From the NCBI GenBank assembly GCA_040004775.1, contig JBDUAD010000128.1:1-6673 (forward strand): a DNA stretch of 6,673 nucleotides, in the 5' to 3' direction. Below the pieces are notes generated by a model. It worked only from the letters and a program-made list of their open reading frames with translations, had not been told where the DNA came from and ran no database searches. Within the stretch, counting starts at the first letter, position 1. Each line of letters opens with the position of its first letter. Below, piece after piece: positions 1 to 5,640 of this stretch. The translations under genes and the position numbers were made by a program. This DNA comes from JALZBL01 sp040004775 (lineage in GTDB: Bacteria; Actinomycetota; Actinomycetes; Mycobacteriales; Jatrophihabitantaceae).

Positions 1-2
1 GC

Positions 3-104
3 GCCGGCGACAGTGCGGATCGAGTCCTCGATCAGCGGTTCGCCAGAGGCGAGATGACTGAAGACGAATGCACCCGGCACCGACAGGCGCTTCGACGGCC
101 CTGA
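3..104 (+). CDS. C-terminal end of a SHOCT-domain protein (5' end outside window)
   Basis: Reading from base 3, the frame stays open to a TGA at 102-104 and gives 33 residues. They include a stretch of the form RVLDQRFARGEMTEDE followed by C, R, H and R residues. This is the pattern of the SHOCT domain (short C-terminal domain: a hydrophobic/charged helix, then ARGEI/M-x-E-E-x-Y/C and a basic end). SHOCT ends are common on small actinobacterial membrane or regulatory proteins and are thought to mediate oligomerisation; what this protein does cannot be told from the tail. It lies in the same orientation as the oxidoreductase downstream. The 23-base gap to the ATG at 128 suggests one transcript. 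It also argues against the earlier ATG at 68, which would overlap this gene by 37 bases. The domain call rests on motif memory over a short fragment. Confidence 0.6.
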   Translation, partial: AGDSADRVLDQRFARGEMTEDECTRHRQALRRP

Positions 105-127
105 GCGACCGCAGTAACCGGCGGAGT

Positions 128-1927
128 ATGGAGGGGGTGTCAAGACCGGTGAGAGCAGCAGGTAGGGCACCGACTGACGATACAGCGGGCTTCTCTGACC
201 CGACGTCGAGCTACAGGTCTCAGCTCTCCTCAGGTGAGGACACGGTCGACCCGAGTACCTGGGCCGGTTCAGTTCCGGTGGCCTACGGTGTGGCCCCGCG
301 GGTACGCATCGGACGCAGCCGGTGGTTCAACCTGCTGTGGCTGCTGCCGATCGGATTCGTCCTGCTGATCGTGGCTATCGCGGCCACGAAGGGGCTGCGC
401 AACATCGAATCAGTGCAGCGGTTCATCGCCAAGCATCCGGGCTCGGTGGCGTCCGCCGGCGGCCCGCGATCACCAGCGTTGCCGATCTGGCTTGGGGTGC
501 AGCACTTCTTCAACCTGTTCCTGCTGATCTTCATCATTCGCTCGGGCCTGCAGATTCTTACCGACCACCCTCGCCTCTACTGGACCCGTCACAGCACGCC
601 AGGTCGGGACTGGTTGCGCATTCAGAAGCCCGTCCCGGCCGACCCGCTGTGGACGGCGAAGAAGGACTCCATCAGCCTGCCTGGGCAGGTGGGTTTACCC
701 GGGCTAAGGCATTCGATCGGTCTCGCCCGGTGGTGGCATTTGGGCGTCGATGTGCTCTGGCTGCTTAACGGCATCGTGTTCTACGTTCTGATCTTCACCA
801 CCGGGGAGTGGCGGCGGGTGGTTCCGGCGACGTGGGCCGTGTTTCCCAATGCCGTCTCGACGCTGGTGCAATACCTGTCGCTGGACTGGCCGGCCGAATC
901 CACCGGCGGCGCCTACAACAGCCTGCAGCTGCTCGCCTACTTCATCACCGTGTTCATCGCCGCACCGCTAGCGTTCATCACCGGCCTGGGAATGTCACCG
1001 GCGTTGTCCACCCGGTTCCGGCGGATCAGCTCGGTCCTGAGTATCCAGACCGCCCGTTCCCTGCACTTTCTTGTCCTCGTCTGGTTCCTGGTCTTCATCG
1101 TCGTGCACGTGGCCCTGGTCTTCACCACGGGGCTGTTGCACAACCTCAATCACGTCTACGCCCACCGGAGCGACGCCAGCTGGATCGGATTCGGAGTGTT
1201 CGCCGCGTCGATGGTCATCGTTGTCGTCGGCTGGGTCGCGGCGACCCCGCTCACGTTGCGCCACCCACGGGTCGTGCAGCGGGCCGGGTTCGCGCTCGTC
1301 GGGCCGGCGCAGCGGCTGTTCGAACACCTCGACGCTAAACCCGGCCAGTACAGCCAGGCCGACATCTCCCCGTACTTCTGGCACAACGGCGTTTACCCCG
1401 ACTCCGCGGCCTACACCGCCCTGCAGGACGGATCCTTCCTCGACTACCGGCTACGGATCAACGGGCTCGTCGACAACCCGGTGGAGTTGGACCTCGCCCA
1501 GCTGCGCGCTCTGCCGCACCACGAACAGATCACCCAGCATTTCTGCATCCAAGGTTGGTCCGGCATCGCCAAATGGGGCGGGGTGTCGATGCAGACGATC
1601 ATCGACCTCGTTCACCCGCAACCTGAGGCTCGGTGGGTCGTGTTCTACTCCCTGGGCGATGGACCGGACGGCGGGATCTACTACGACGCCCACCCAATCG
1701 AGCAGATGGCCTATCACCTGACGATGCTCGCCTACGACATGAACGACGAGCCCTTGTCGTTCGGGCATGGCGCCCCGCTACGGCTACGCAACGAGACCCA
1801 GCTCGGCTTCAAACAGGTCAAGTGGGTCAAGGGCGTGGAGTTCGTCACGCACTACGCCGAGATCGGCGGCGGCTACGGCGGTTACAACCAGGACCACGAG
1901 TTCTTCGGCTACCGCCAATCCCTCTAG
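128..1927 (+). CDS. Membrane cytochrome b561-like / sulfite oxidase-type molybdopterin oxidoreductase fusion
   Basis: Numbering here counts from the upstream ATG at 68 (619 residues); the ATG at 128 gives 599. Residues 1-80 are polar. Six likely membrane helices follow at about 87-107, 138-164, 222-246, 286-308, 331-357 and 371-392. His146, His224, His333 and His347 lie in or beside them and are candidate heme-b ligands, as in the cytochrome b561/formate-dehydrogenase-gamma fold. Residues about 435-605 match the SUOX/YedY molybdopterin domain: an RINGLVDNP segment, then QHFCIQGWSG with Cys493 as the expected Mo ligand, and near the end an RLRNETQLGFKQVKWVKG segment. Cys493 is the only cysteine in the protein. 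Family knowledge says such enzymes pass electrons between a Mo-pterin site and quinones; the substrate is unknown. No Tat signal is visible and an even helix count suggests a cytoplasmic Mo domain. The start is uncertain: GGAG at 123-126 is only 1 base from ATG 128 but 10 from GTG 137; GTG 149 is also possible. Confidence 0.88.
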   Translation: MEGVSRPVRAAGRAPTDDTAGFSDPTSSYRSQLSSGEDTVDPSTWAGSVPVAYGVAPRVRIGRSRWFNLLWLLPIGFVLLIVAIAATKGLRNIESVQRFIAKHPGSVASAGGPRSPALPIWLGVQHFFNLFLLIFIIRSGLQILTDHPRLYWTRHSTPGRDWLRIQKPVPADPLWTAKKDSISLPGQVGLPGLRHSIGLARWWHLGVDVLWLLNGIVFYVLIFTTGEWRRVVPATWAVFPNAVSTLVQYLSLDWPAESTGGAYNSLQLLAYFITVFIAAPLAFITGLGMSPALSTRFRRISSVLSIQTARSLHFLVLVWFLVFIVVHVALVFTTGLLHNLNHVYAHRSDASWIGFGVFAASMVIVVVGWVAATPLTLRHPRVVQRAGFALVGPAQRLFEHLDAKPGQYSQADISPYFWHNGVYPDSAAYTALQDGSFLDYRLRINGLVDNPVELDLAQLRALPHHEQITQHFCIQGWSGIAKWGGVSMQTIIDLVHPQPEARWVVFYSLGDGPDGGIYYDAHPIEQMAYHLTMLAYDMNDEPLSFGHGAPLRLRNETQLGFKQVKWVKGVEFVTHYAEIGGGYGGYNQDHEFFGYRQSL

Positions 1928-1966
1928 ACGGCACTATCACGTCGTCGGACCAACCAAGGAGCATGA

Positions 1967-2320
1967 ATGGGAAAGTCGTCCCTCACCGCCCTGATCCGTC
2001 ACCAACTCGAGTTGGCGCGGAGCGTCTCCAGCGGTCGCAGCGCGCACACCGTCTACGGCGGCCACGAACACGTGTTGCGTCAGACCCTGATCGCGCTGGG
2101 CGCCGGGCAGATGCTCCACGAACACGACAACCCGGGTGAGGCAACCGTGCACGTGTTGCACGGACGGGTCCGGCTGACCGCCGGCGACGACGACTGGGAC
2201 GGCATACCCGGCGATCTGCTCACCGTCCCGGACTCCCGTCACACCCTGGAAGCCCTCGAGGACGCCGCGGTCCTGCTTACTGTCGCCAAGCTGCCGGCCA
2301 CCGAGCACGACGTCGTTTGA
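1967..2320 (+). CDS. Small single-domain cupin protein
   Basis: This encodes 117 residues, the normal size of a one-domain cupin. Cupin motif 1 is readable as Gly45-x5-His51-x-His53-x4-Glu58 and ends at Gly66. Motif 2 is Gly82-x5-Pro88-x3-His92. His51, His53, Glu58 and His92 make the complete four-ligand metal site, so a bound Fe, Mn, Zn or Ni is expected; the reaction cannot be inferred. The first 35 residues form a likely helix plus the first strand, and there is no signal peptide, so it is cytoplasmic. The start is well supported: AAGGAG at 1956-1961 lies 5 bases before the ATG at 1967. An overlapping ATG at 1963 is in another frame. The gene begins 39 bases after the oxidoreductase stop on the same strand, so co-transcription is likely and a role beside that enzyme (substrate binding, protection or a following step) is possible but unproven. 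Confidence 0.87.
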   Translation: MGKSSLTALIRHQLELARSVSSGRSAHTVYGGHEHVLRQTLIALGAGQMLHEHDNPGEATVHVLHGRVRLTAGDDDWDGIPGDLLTVPDSRHTLEALEDAAVLLTVAKLPATEHDVV

Positions 2321-2643
2321 GCACGCGGGACCGCCACCGCTCGATCTGGCGCCGAACGAGACGACGTCATCGCGGCCCGTGACACTTCCAGCCCCGACAC
2401 GCACCCGTCTCGCTCGGTAGTTACCGTTTGCGGCTAGAGGTGCCCCGTCGGTTCCGGACTCGGTCCGCGCTGCCATCCGCCGGTTGGACGCGCAGGTCCC
2501 GTCCAGAGGAAGTGTTGGTTGGTACGTCCCCGGGCACATCGACGGGGAGGCCGCCGTACGTGGGGCACCAGCTCGTGGCATGCCCACCGATACGGGGCAG
2601 CGCAACCGAAGGTCCCCGTGCCCGGTTGATCAAGGCTTCGGCG
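2321..2643. other. Intergenic stretch without a supported gene
   Basis: This stretch follows the cupin stop. Short open frames exist on both strands (for example 2484-2666 plus and 2421-2633 minus), but none has a recognisable motif, a good ribosome binding site or a clear third-position GC bias. Small structures are visible: an inverted repeat CGGTA-GT-TACCG at 2415-2426, and an imperfect stem GGGCA-CCA / TGG-CA-TGCCC at 2563-2585. Neither has a T run, so I see no definite terminator for the cupin transcript. The stretch could be degraded coding sequence. Confidence 0.5.
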
Positions 2644-2958
2644 CTACAGATCTGGTCGATGCCTGACGGTGTCGACTGCCTTGAAGGTCAGCGCCGTGAC
2701 GCACAGGCAACCGACGATCCAGGACGCAAACAGGCTCACCGACATCAGGAACGCCGCATGCCTCGGTGGAGGGCGGTAAACCGCTAGCCCGATGCTGTTT
2801 GCAGTAACGGCGCCGTAATCGCGCGACCCCTGAACCGAGGTCCCCATGCCACTGAAGATCAGGACCGCGCCGACGGTCCACAGGCCCGTTTCATCGCTGC
2901 GGGAAGCCGGCACGGACCAGTCCGCCAGCGAGGGATACAGCGACGAGGGATTGGACAC
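2644..2958 (-). CDS. Hypothetical small membrane protein, possibly 5'-truncated by a frameshift
   Basis: The frame encodes 104 residues from a GTG at 2958 to a TAG at 2646-2644. Two hydrophobic segments are visible: about residues 26-40 (LWTVGAVLIFSGMG) and about 68-92 (AAFLMSVSLFASWIVGCLC and on). A polar 25-residue N-terminus precedes the first, and the end is basic (DTVRHRPDL). About 79% of codons end in G or C, which supports real coding on this strand. There is no ribosome binding site before the GTG, and an in-frame TAG lies nine codons upstream, so the true beginning is doubtful. A hydrophobic, signal-like sequence in another minus-strand frame (2891-3046) abuts and overlaps it, suggesting one gene broken by a frameshift. 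I do not recognise the family. It points away from the GntR operon and towards the cupin gene. Confidence 0.45.
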   Translation of the reverse strand: MSNPSSLYPSLADWSVPASRSDETGLWTVGAVLIFSGMGTSVQGSRDYGAVTANSIGLAVYRPPPRHAAFLMSVSLFASWIVGCLCVTALTFKAVDTVRHRPDL

Positions 2959-3046
2959 AACCGGCGAAGCACGCGGCTATGAGAAGAACGCCGACACTGA
3001 ATGCGCGCCACGGACGGACGTCCCACGGGGAGCGCGGCCCGCCCAT
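2891..3046 (-). pseudogene. Possible displaced N-terminus of the membrane protein at 2644-2958
   Basis: A minus-strand frame runs from ATG at 3046 to TGA at 2893-2891 and gives 51 residues. Residues 11-15 are RPWRA, followed by a strongly hydrophobic FSVGVLLIAACFAGC. That reads like a signal peptide, with a weak lipobox (F-A-G-C, Cys30), or like a first membrane helix. It overlaps the 2644-2958 frame, which lies one base further on in the direction of reading. Joining the two near 2960-2975 would skip the TAG in the second frame and give a continuous protein of about 130 residues. About 70% of codons here end in G or C. This could be a real frameshift mutation, a sequencing error or chance hydrophobicity. 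Confidence 0.3.
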
Positions 3047-3191
3047 CCGACCCCGGCGATCTGGCTACCCCGGCGGCGGCGGCAGGTCATCCGGTGAGGA
3101 TTACAACAAGTCCGTGAGAACACCAGCGACAACTTGGTGAGACACGCCCCGGAACCGCTGAGGGACTGCGACGAGGTCGGCGGCTCCTACC

Positions 3192-3219
3192 AAAAAAGAC
3201 GGCGCGATGTTCGGCCGTC
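3192..3219 (-). terminator. Intrinsic terminator-like hairpin on the minus strand
   Basis: Read on the minus strand, GACGGC (3219-3214) pairs with GCCGTC (3203-3198), and TTTTTT (3197-3192) follows immediately. Inside the 10-base loop, a CG/CG pair can extend the stem with one bulged base. A competing perfect 9-bp stem uses AGACGGCGC/GCGCCGTCT arms at 3197-3205 and 3243-3251. It would end transcripts coming leftward from the GntR promoter region and so insulate the membrane-protein locus at 2644-3046. No minus-strand gene lies just upstream of it. On the plus strand it lacks a T run. Confidence 0.5.
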
Positions 3220-3235
3220 CTCCACCCGGTGGCTC

Positions 3236-3281
3236 TGGTCAGGCGCCGTCTGAAAGGTCTAGAATCCTAGGCTCCTAGCAT
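3236..3281 (+). promoter_or_regulatory. Probable promoter and operator of the GntR-ABC operon
   Basis: A -10-like TAGAAT at 3260-3265 differs at one position from TATAAT. A weaker -35-like TGGTCA at 3236-3241 lies 18 bases before it. Three contiguous octamers of the form YCTAGNNT cover the -10 and the likely start of transcription: TCTAGAAT (3258-3265), CCTAGGCT (3266-3273) and CCTAGCAT (3274-3281). YtrA-type GntR proteins usually repress their own operon from a site overlapping the promoter, so these octamers are the best operator candidate. The promoter is read by eye and the operator role is inferred. Confidence 0.45.
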
Positions 3282-3293
3282 ATTGGAGACGAA

Positions 3294-3683
3294 ATGATCG
3301 AGTTCTCGCTCGACAGCCGTTCCGGGGTAGCGCCCTATCAACAAGTGGTGCAGCAGGTCCGTCAGGCGCTGCGCCTCGGGCTCCTCGGCAAAGGCGACCG
3401 CCTGCCCACGGTCAAGGACGTCGTGGCCAGCCTGGCCATCAACCCCAACACGGTCCTCAAGGCCTACCGCGAGCTCGAGCACGAGGGCCTGGTGGCCGCC
3501 CGGCCGGGCGTCGGGACCTTCGTCACCCGCTCGCTCAGCGATGGGTCGCTGGCCGCGCACGAGCCGTTGCGCCGCGACCTGCGCCGCTGGCTCACCGCCG
3601 CGCGCACGGCCGGTCTCGACGAAGAGAGCATCGAGGCGCTCTTCGTGAGCACGTTTCGCGCCGCCGAGGAGAAGACGGCATGA
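3294..3683 (+). CDS. GntR-family transcriptional regulator, YtrA subfamily
   Basis: This encodes 129 residues, the short size typical of YtrA-type GntR repressors, which lack a large ligand-binding domain. Residues 12-78 form the winged helix-turn-helix: PYQQVVQQVRQAL, then GDRLPTVKDVVASLAINPNT with the recognition helix near 47-60, and the wing GLVAARPGVGTFV at 65-77. The remaining 50 residues (80-129) are helical and probably mediate dimerisation. GGAG at 3285-3288 lies 5 bases before the ATG. The stop overlaps the ATG of the ABC ATPase (ATGA at 3680-3683), so the two are translationally coupled. Family knowledge: YtrA of Bacillus subtilis represses its own ABC transporter operon and responds to cell-wall-active antibiotics. 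Repression through the CTAG octamers just upstream is my inference; the inducing signal is unknown. Confidence 0.93.
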   Translation: MIEFSLDSRSGVAPYQQVVQQVRQALRLGLLGKGDRLPTVKDVVASLAINPNTVLKAYRELEHEGLVAARPGVGTFVTRSLSDGSLAAHEPLRRDLRRWLTAARTAGLDEESIEALFVSTFRAAEEKTA

Positions 3684-4597
3684 GCGCGATCCTGCGGGCC
3701 CAGGGACTGGGTAAGCGCTACCGCCGACGGTGGGCCCTGGCCGACTGCACGCTCGAGGTTCCGCCCGGCCACGTCACCGGGCTGGTCGGGCCCAACGGTG
3801 CGGGCAAGACCACGCTGCTCAGCCTGGCCGTCGGGATGATGTCGCCGACGACCGGCGCGATCGAGGTCTGCGGTGGACGCCCGGCCGCGGACGCGGCCCA
3901 GCTGGCCAAGGTCGGCTTCGTCGCGCAGGACACACCGACCTACCCGACCCTCACCGTGGCCGAACACTTACGCCTCGGGGCCCGGCTCAACCCGGCCTGG
4001 GACGACGCGCTGGCCCGGGCCCGGATCGCGCAGCTGGGCCTCGATACGGCGCAACGGGCGGGCAAGCTCTCCGGCGGCCAGCGCGCGCAACTCGCCCTCA
4101 CGCTGGGGCTGGCCAAGCGACCGCAGCTGCTCGTTCTCGACGAACCGGTGGCCAGCCTCGACCCGCTGGCCCGGCGGGAGTTCCTGCAGAGCCTGATGGA
4201 GGCGGTCGCCGAGTTCGAGCTCAGCGTGATCCTGTCCTCCCACGTCGTCTCCGACCTCGAGCGGGTGTGCGACCACCTCGTCGTGCTGGTCGACTCGACC
4301 GTGCGCGTCACCGGCGAGGTCGAGACCCTGCTGGCCACCCACCACCGGCTCAGCGGACCGCGGCGCGAGCCGCACACCCTGCCCGCCGATCAGCAGCTAA
4401 TCTCGGGCAGCGCCACCGACCGCCAGAGCACGTTCGTCGTGCGGACCGACGCCCCGATCCTCGACCCGGCGTGGACGGTGAGCCGGCTCGGTCTCGAGGA
4501 CCTCGTACTGGCCTACCTGCAGCGCTCGAACCAACCGGCCCCGGTCTTGGCAGCCGCCTCGGCAGCGGGCCCCACCCTGCTGGCGGTCCGGCGATGA
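3680..4597 (+). CDS. ABC transporter ATP-binding protein
   Basis: This 305-residue ABC ATPase has all its nucleotide-binding motifs intact: Walker A GPNGAGKTT at 37-45, Q-loop Gln83 (VAQD), signature LSGGQ at 130-134, Walker B LLVLDE at 150-155, D-loop SLD at 159-161 and H-loop His188 (SSH). It should work as a homodimer on the inner face of the membrane and power the permease encoded next. About 85 residues beyond the core (about 221-305) form a C-terminal extension common in actinobacterial ABC-2 drug/antibiotic-exporter ATPases, with an Ala/Pro-rich last 20 residues. Both ends overlap neighbours by four bases (ATGA at 3680 with the GntR gene, ATGA at 4594 with the permease gene), so the three proteins are coupled. 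The substrate is unknown; export of an antimicrobial or envelope component is plausible from the YtrA context. Confidence 0.95.
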   Translation: MSAILRAQGLGKRYRRRWALADCTLEVPPGHVTGLVGPNGAGKTTLLSLAVGMMSPTTGAIEVCGGRPAADAAQLAKVGFVAQDTPTYPTLTVAEHLRLGARLNPAWDDALARARIAQLGLDTAQRAGKLSGGQRAQLALTLGLAKRPQLLVLDEPVASLDPLARREFLQSLMEAVAEFELSVILSSHVVSDLERVCDHLVVLVDSTVRVTGEVETLLATHHRLSGPRREPHTLPADQQLISGSATDRQSTFVVRTDAPILDPAWTVSRLGLEDLVLAYLQRSNQPAPVLAAASAAGPTLLAVRR

Positions 4598-5610
4598 TCT
4601 GGCTGACCTGGCGTCAGTTCCGCGCCCAGGCCCTGGTGGTCGCTGCCGCCGCCGTGGCCATGGTGACCGTGCTGGCCGCCACCGGTGCGCGGGTGGCCCG
4701 GCTCGGCCGTGAGCCGACCACCGTCTACGAACAACTCACCCGGGCCGACCGAAACCTTTTCTTCGCCGGGATCGTGATCATGGCCGTCGCCCCTGCGGTC
4801 ATCGGCGCCTTCTGGGGGGCGACGCTCGTCGCCAAGGAAGTGGAAGCCGGCACCCATCGACTCGCCTGGAACCAGTCGGTCACCCGGACCCGCTGGCTGG
4901 CCACCAAGCTGACCGTGGTGGTCGCAAGCGTGGCCGCCGTGGTCGGCGTCCTGACCTTCGCGGTCACCTGGTGGTCCGAGCCGCTCGACGGAGCGCAGAG
5001 CCAGACCCACGGCAACCTGCCGGCCCGACTCACTCCGGTCTCCTTCGCCATGCGCGGCATCGTCCCGGTCGGCTACGCCGTGCTCGCCGTCGTTCTGGCG
5101 GTAGCGATCGGAGCGGTACTGCGCCGCTCCGTGGCCGCGATCGCGCTGGCCCTCGCCGTGGTCACATTCCTGCAGATTGCCGCGGCGCTGTGGGTGCGGC
5201 CCCACCTGGCGCCACCGGTGGTGCGCACCGTCGTCCTGAGCCTCGGCACGCTAGACGGCATCGCCGTCAACGGGTCGGGCAAAGTCCTGCACATCACCGC
5301 CCGGACGAACGCGCCCGGCGCCTGGGTGCTCAGCAACCGCACCGTCGACGCCGGAGGACACGCCGCGACCATTCCGTCGTGGTTCGACACCTGCCTTCCA
5401 CCGCCGGGGGTCGGCGTGGTTCGGGAGGAGAAATCCGATCTCGGTAGCTGTTTGCGCCGGTTGACCGACGAGGGCTACCGCCAGCGGGTCGAGTACCAGC
5501 CCGCCGACCGGTTCTGGACGCTGCAGCTGCGGGAGACGGCCCTGTTACTGCTCGGGTCGGGGCTGGTCACCGGGTTCTGCTTCTGGTGGACCCGCCACCG
5601 GATCAGCTGA
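4594..5610 (+). CDS. ABC-2-like transporter permease
   Basis: The ATG at 4594 overlaps the ATPase stop and gives 338 residues. The start MIWLTWRQFRAQ is typical of actinobacterial permeases paired with YtrA-type regulators. Six helices are likely at about 11-31, 57-79, 104-126, 158-176, 180-200 and 312-331. After helix 2 comes KEVEAGTHRLAW (81-92), the conserved EAGT element of ABC-2 permeases that contacts the ATPase. Between helices 5 and 6 lies a loop of about 110 residues (201-311), probably outside the membrane. It carries Cys267 and Cys286, which could form a disulfide, and may bind the substrate or a partner. The frame has no internal stops and its third positions are strongly GC-rich. 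It is the last gene of the operon and ends 26 bases before the stop codon of the convergent L,D-transpeptidase. The substrate cannot be told. Confidence 0.92.
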   Translation: MIWLTWRQFRAQALVVAAAAVAMVTVLAATGARVARLGREPTTVYEQLTRADRNLFFAGIVIMAVAPAVIGAFWGATLVAKEVEAGTHRLAWNQSVTRTRWLATKLTVVVASVAAVVGVLTFAVTWWSEPLDGAQSQTHGNLPARLTPVSFAMRGIVPVGYAVLAVVLAVAIGAVLRRSVAAIALALAVVTFLQIAAALWVRPHLAPPVVRTVVLSLGTLDGIAVNGSGKVLHITARTNAPGAWVLSNRTVDAGGHAATIPSWFDTCLPPPGVGVVREEKSDLGSCLRRLTDEGYRQRVEYQPADRFWTLQLRETALLLLGSGLVTGFCFWWTRHRIS

Positions 5611-5640
5611 AGGCGGCTCGGGGCGGCTTTGGGCGGCTAC
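5611..5640. repeat. Three tandem 10-bp units between convergent genes
   Basis: Three direct units of exactly 10 bases follow the permease TGA: AGGCGGCTCG, GGGCGGCTTT and GGGCGGCTAC. They share the core RGGCGGCT. The third unit contains the stop codon of the L,D-transpeptidase (TAG, minus strand, 5639-5637). One unit per helical turn would put the cores on the same face of the DNA. No hairpin with a T run is seen, so this is not a classical terminator. Confidence 0.75.

Noticed and set aside
68..127. Upstream ATG at 68 as start of the oxidoreductase
   Set aside because: It would overlap the SHOCT-like gene by 37 bases, has no clear ribosome binding site, and adds only polar, low-complexity residues.
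2307..2316. 10-bp palindrome ACGACGTCGT at the cupin gene end
   Set aside because: It lies within the last cupin codons (H-D-V-V) and is short enough to arise by chance at this GC content; there is no partner site or T run.
2421..2633. Minus-strand 70-residue open frame just after the membrane protein stop
   Set aside because: Its third positions are fairly GC-rich, but the product is Pro/Gly/Arg/Ser-rich with no motif, no hydrophobic core and no ribosome binding site. Not distinguishable from chance in high-GC DNA.
2484..2666. Plus-strand 60-residue open frame starting with TTG
   Set aside because: There is no recognisable motif, the third-position bias is weak (about 60% G/C by eye), and it overlaps the better supported minus-strand frame at its end.
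3730..5610. Single very long open frame running through the ATPase and permease region
   Set aside because: Its first 288 codons are an Arg/Pro/Gly-rich out-of-frame shadow of the ATPase; only the part from ATG 4594 is the real permease.
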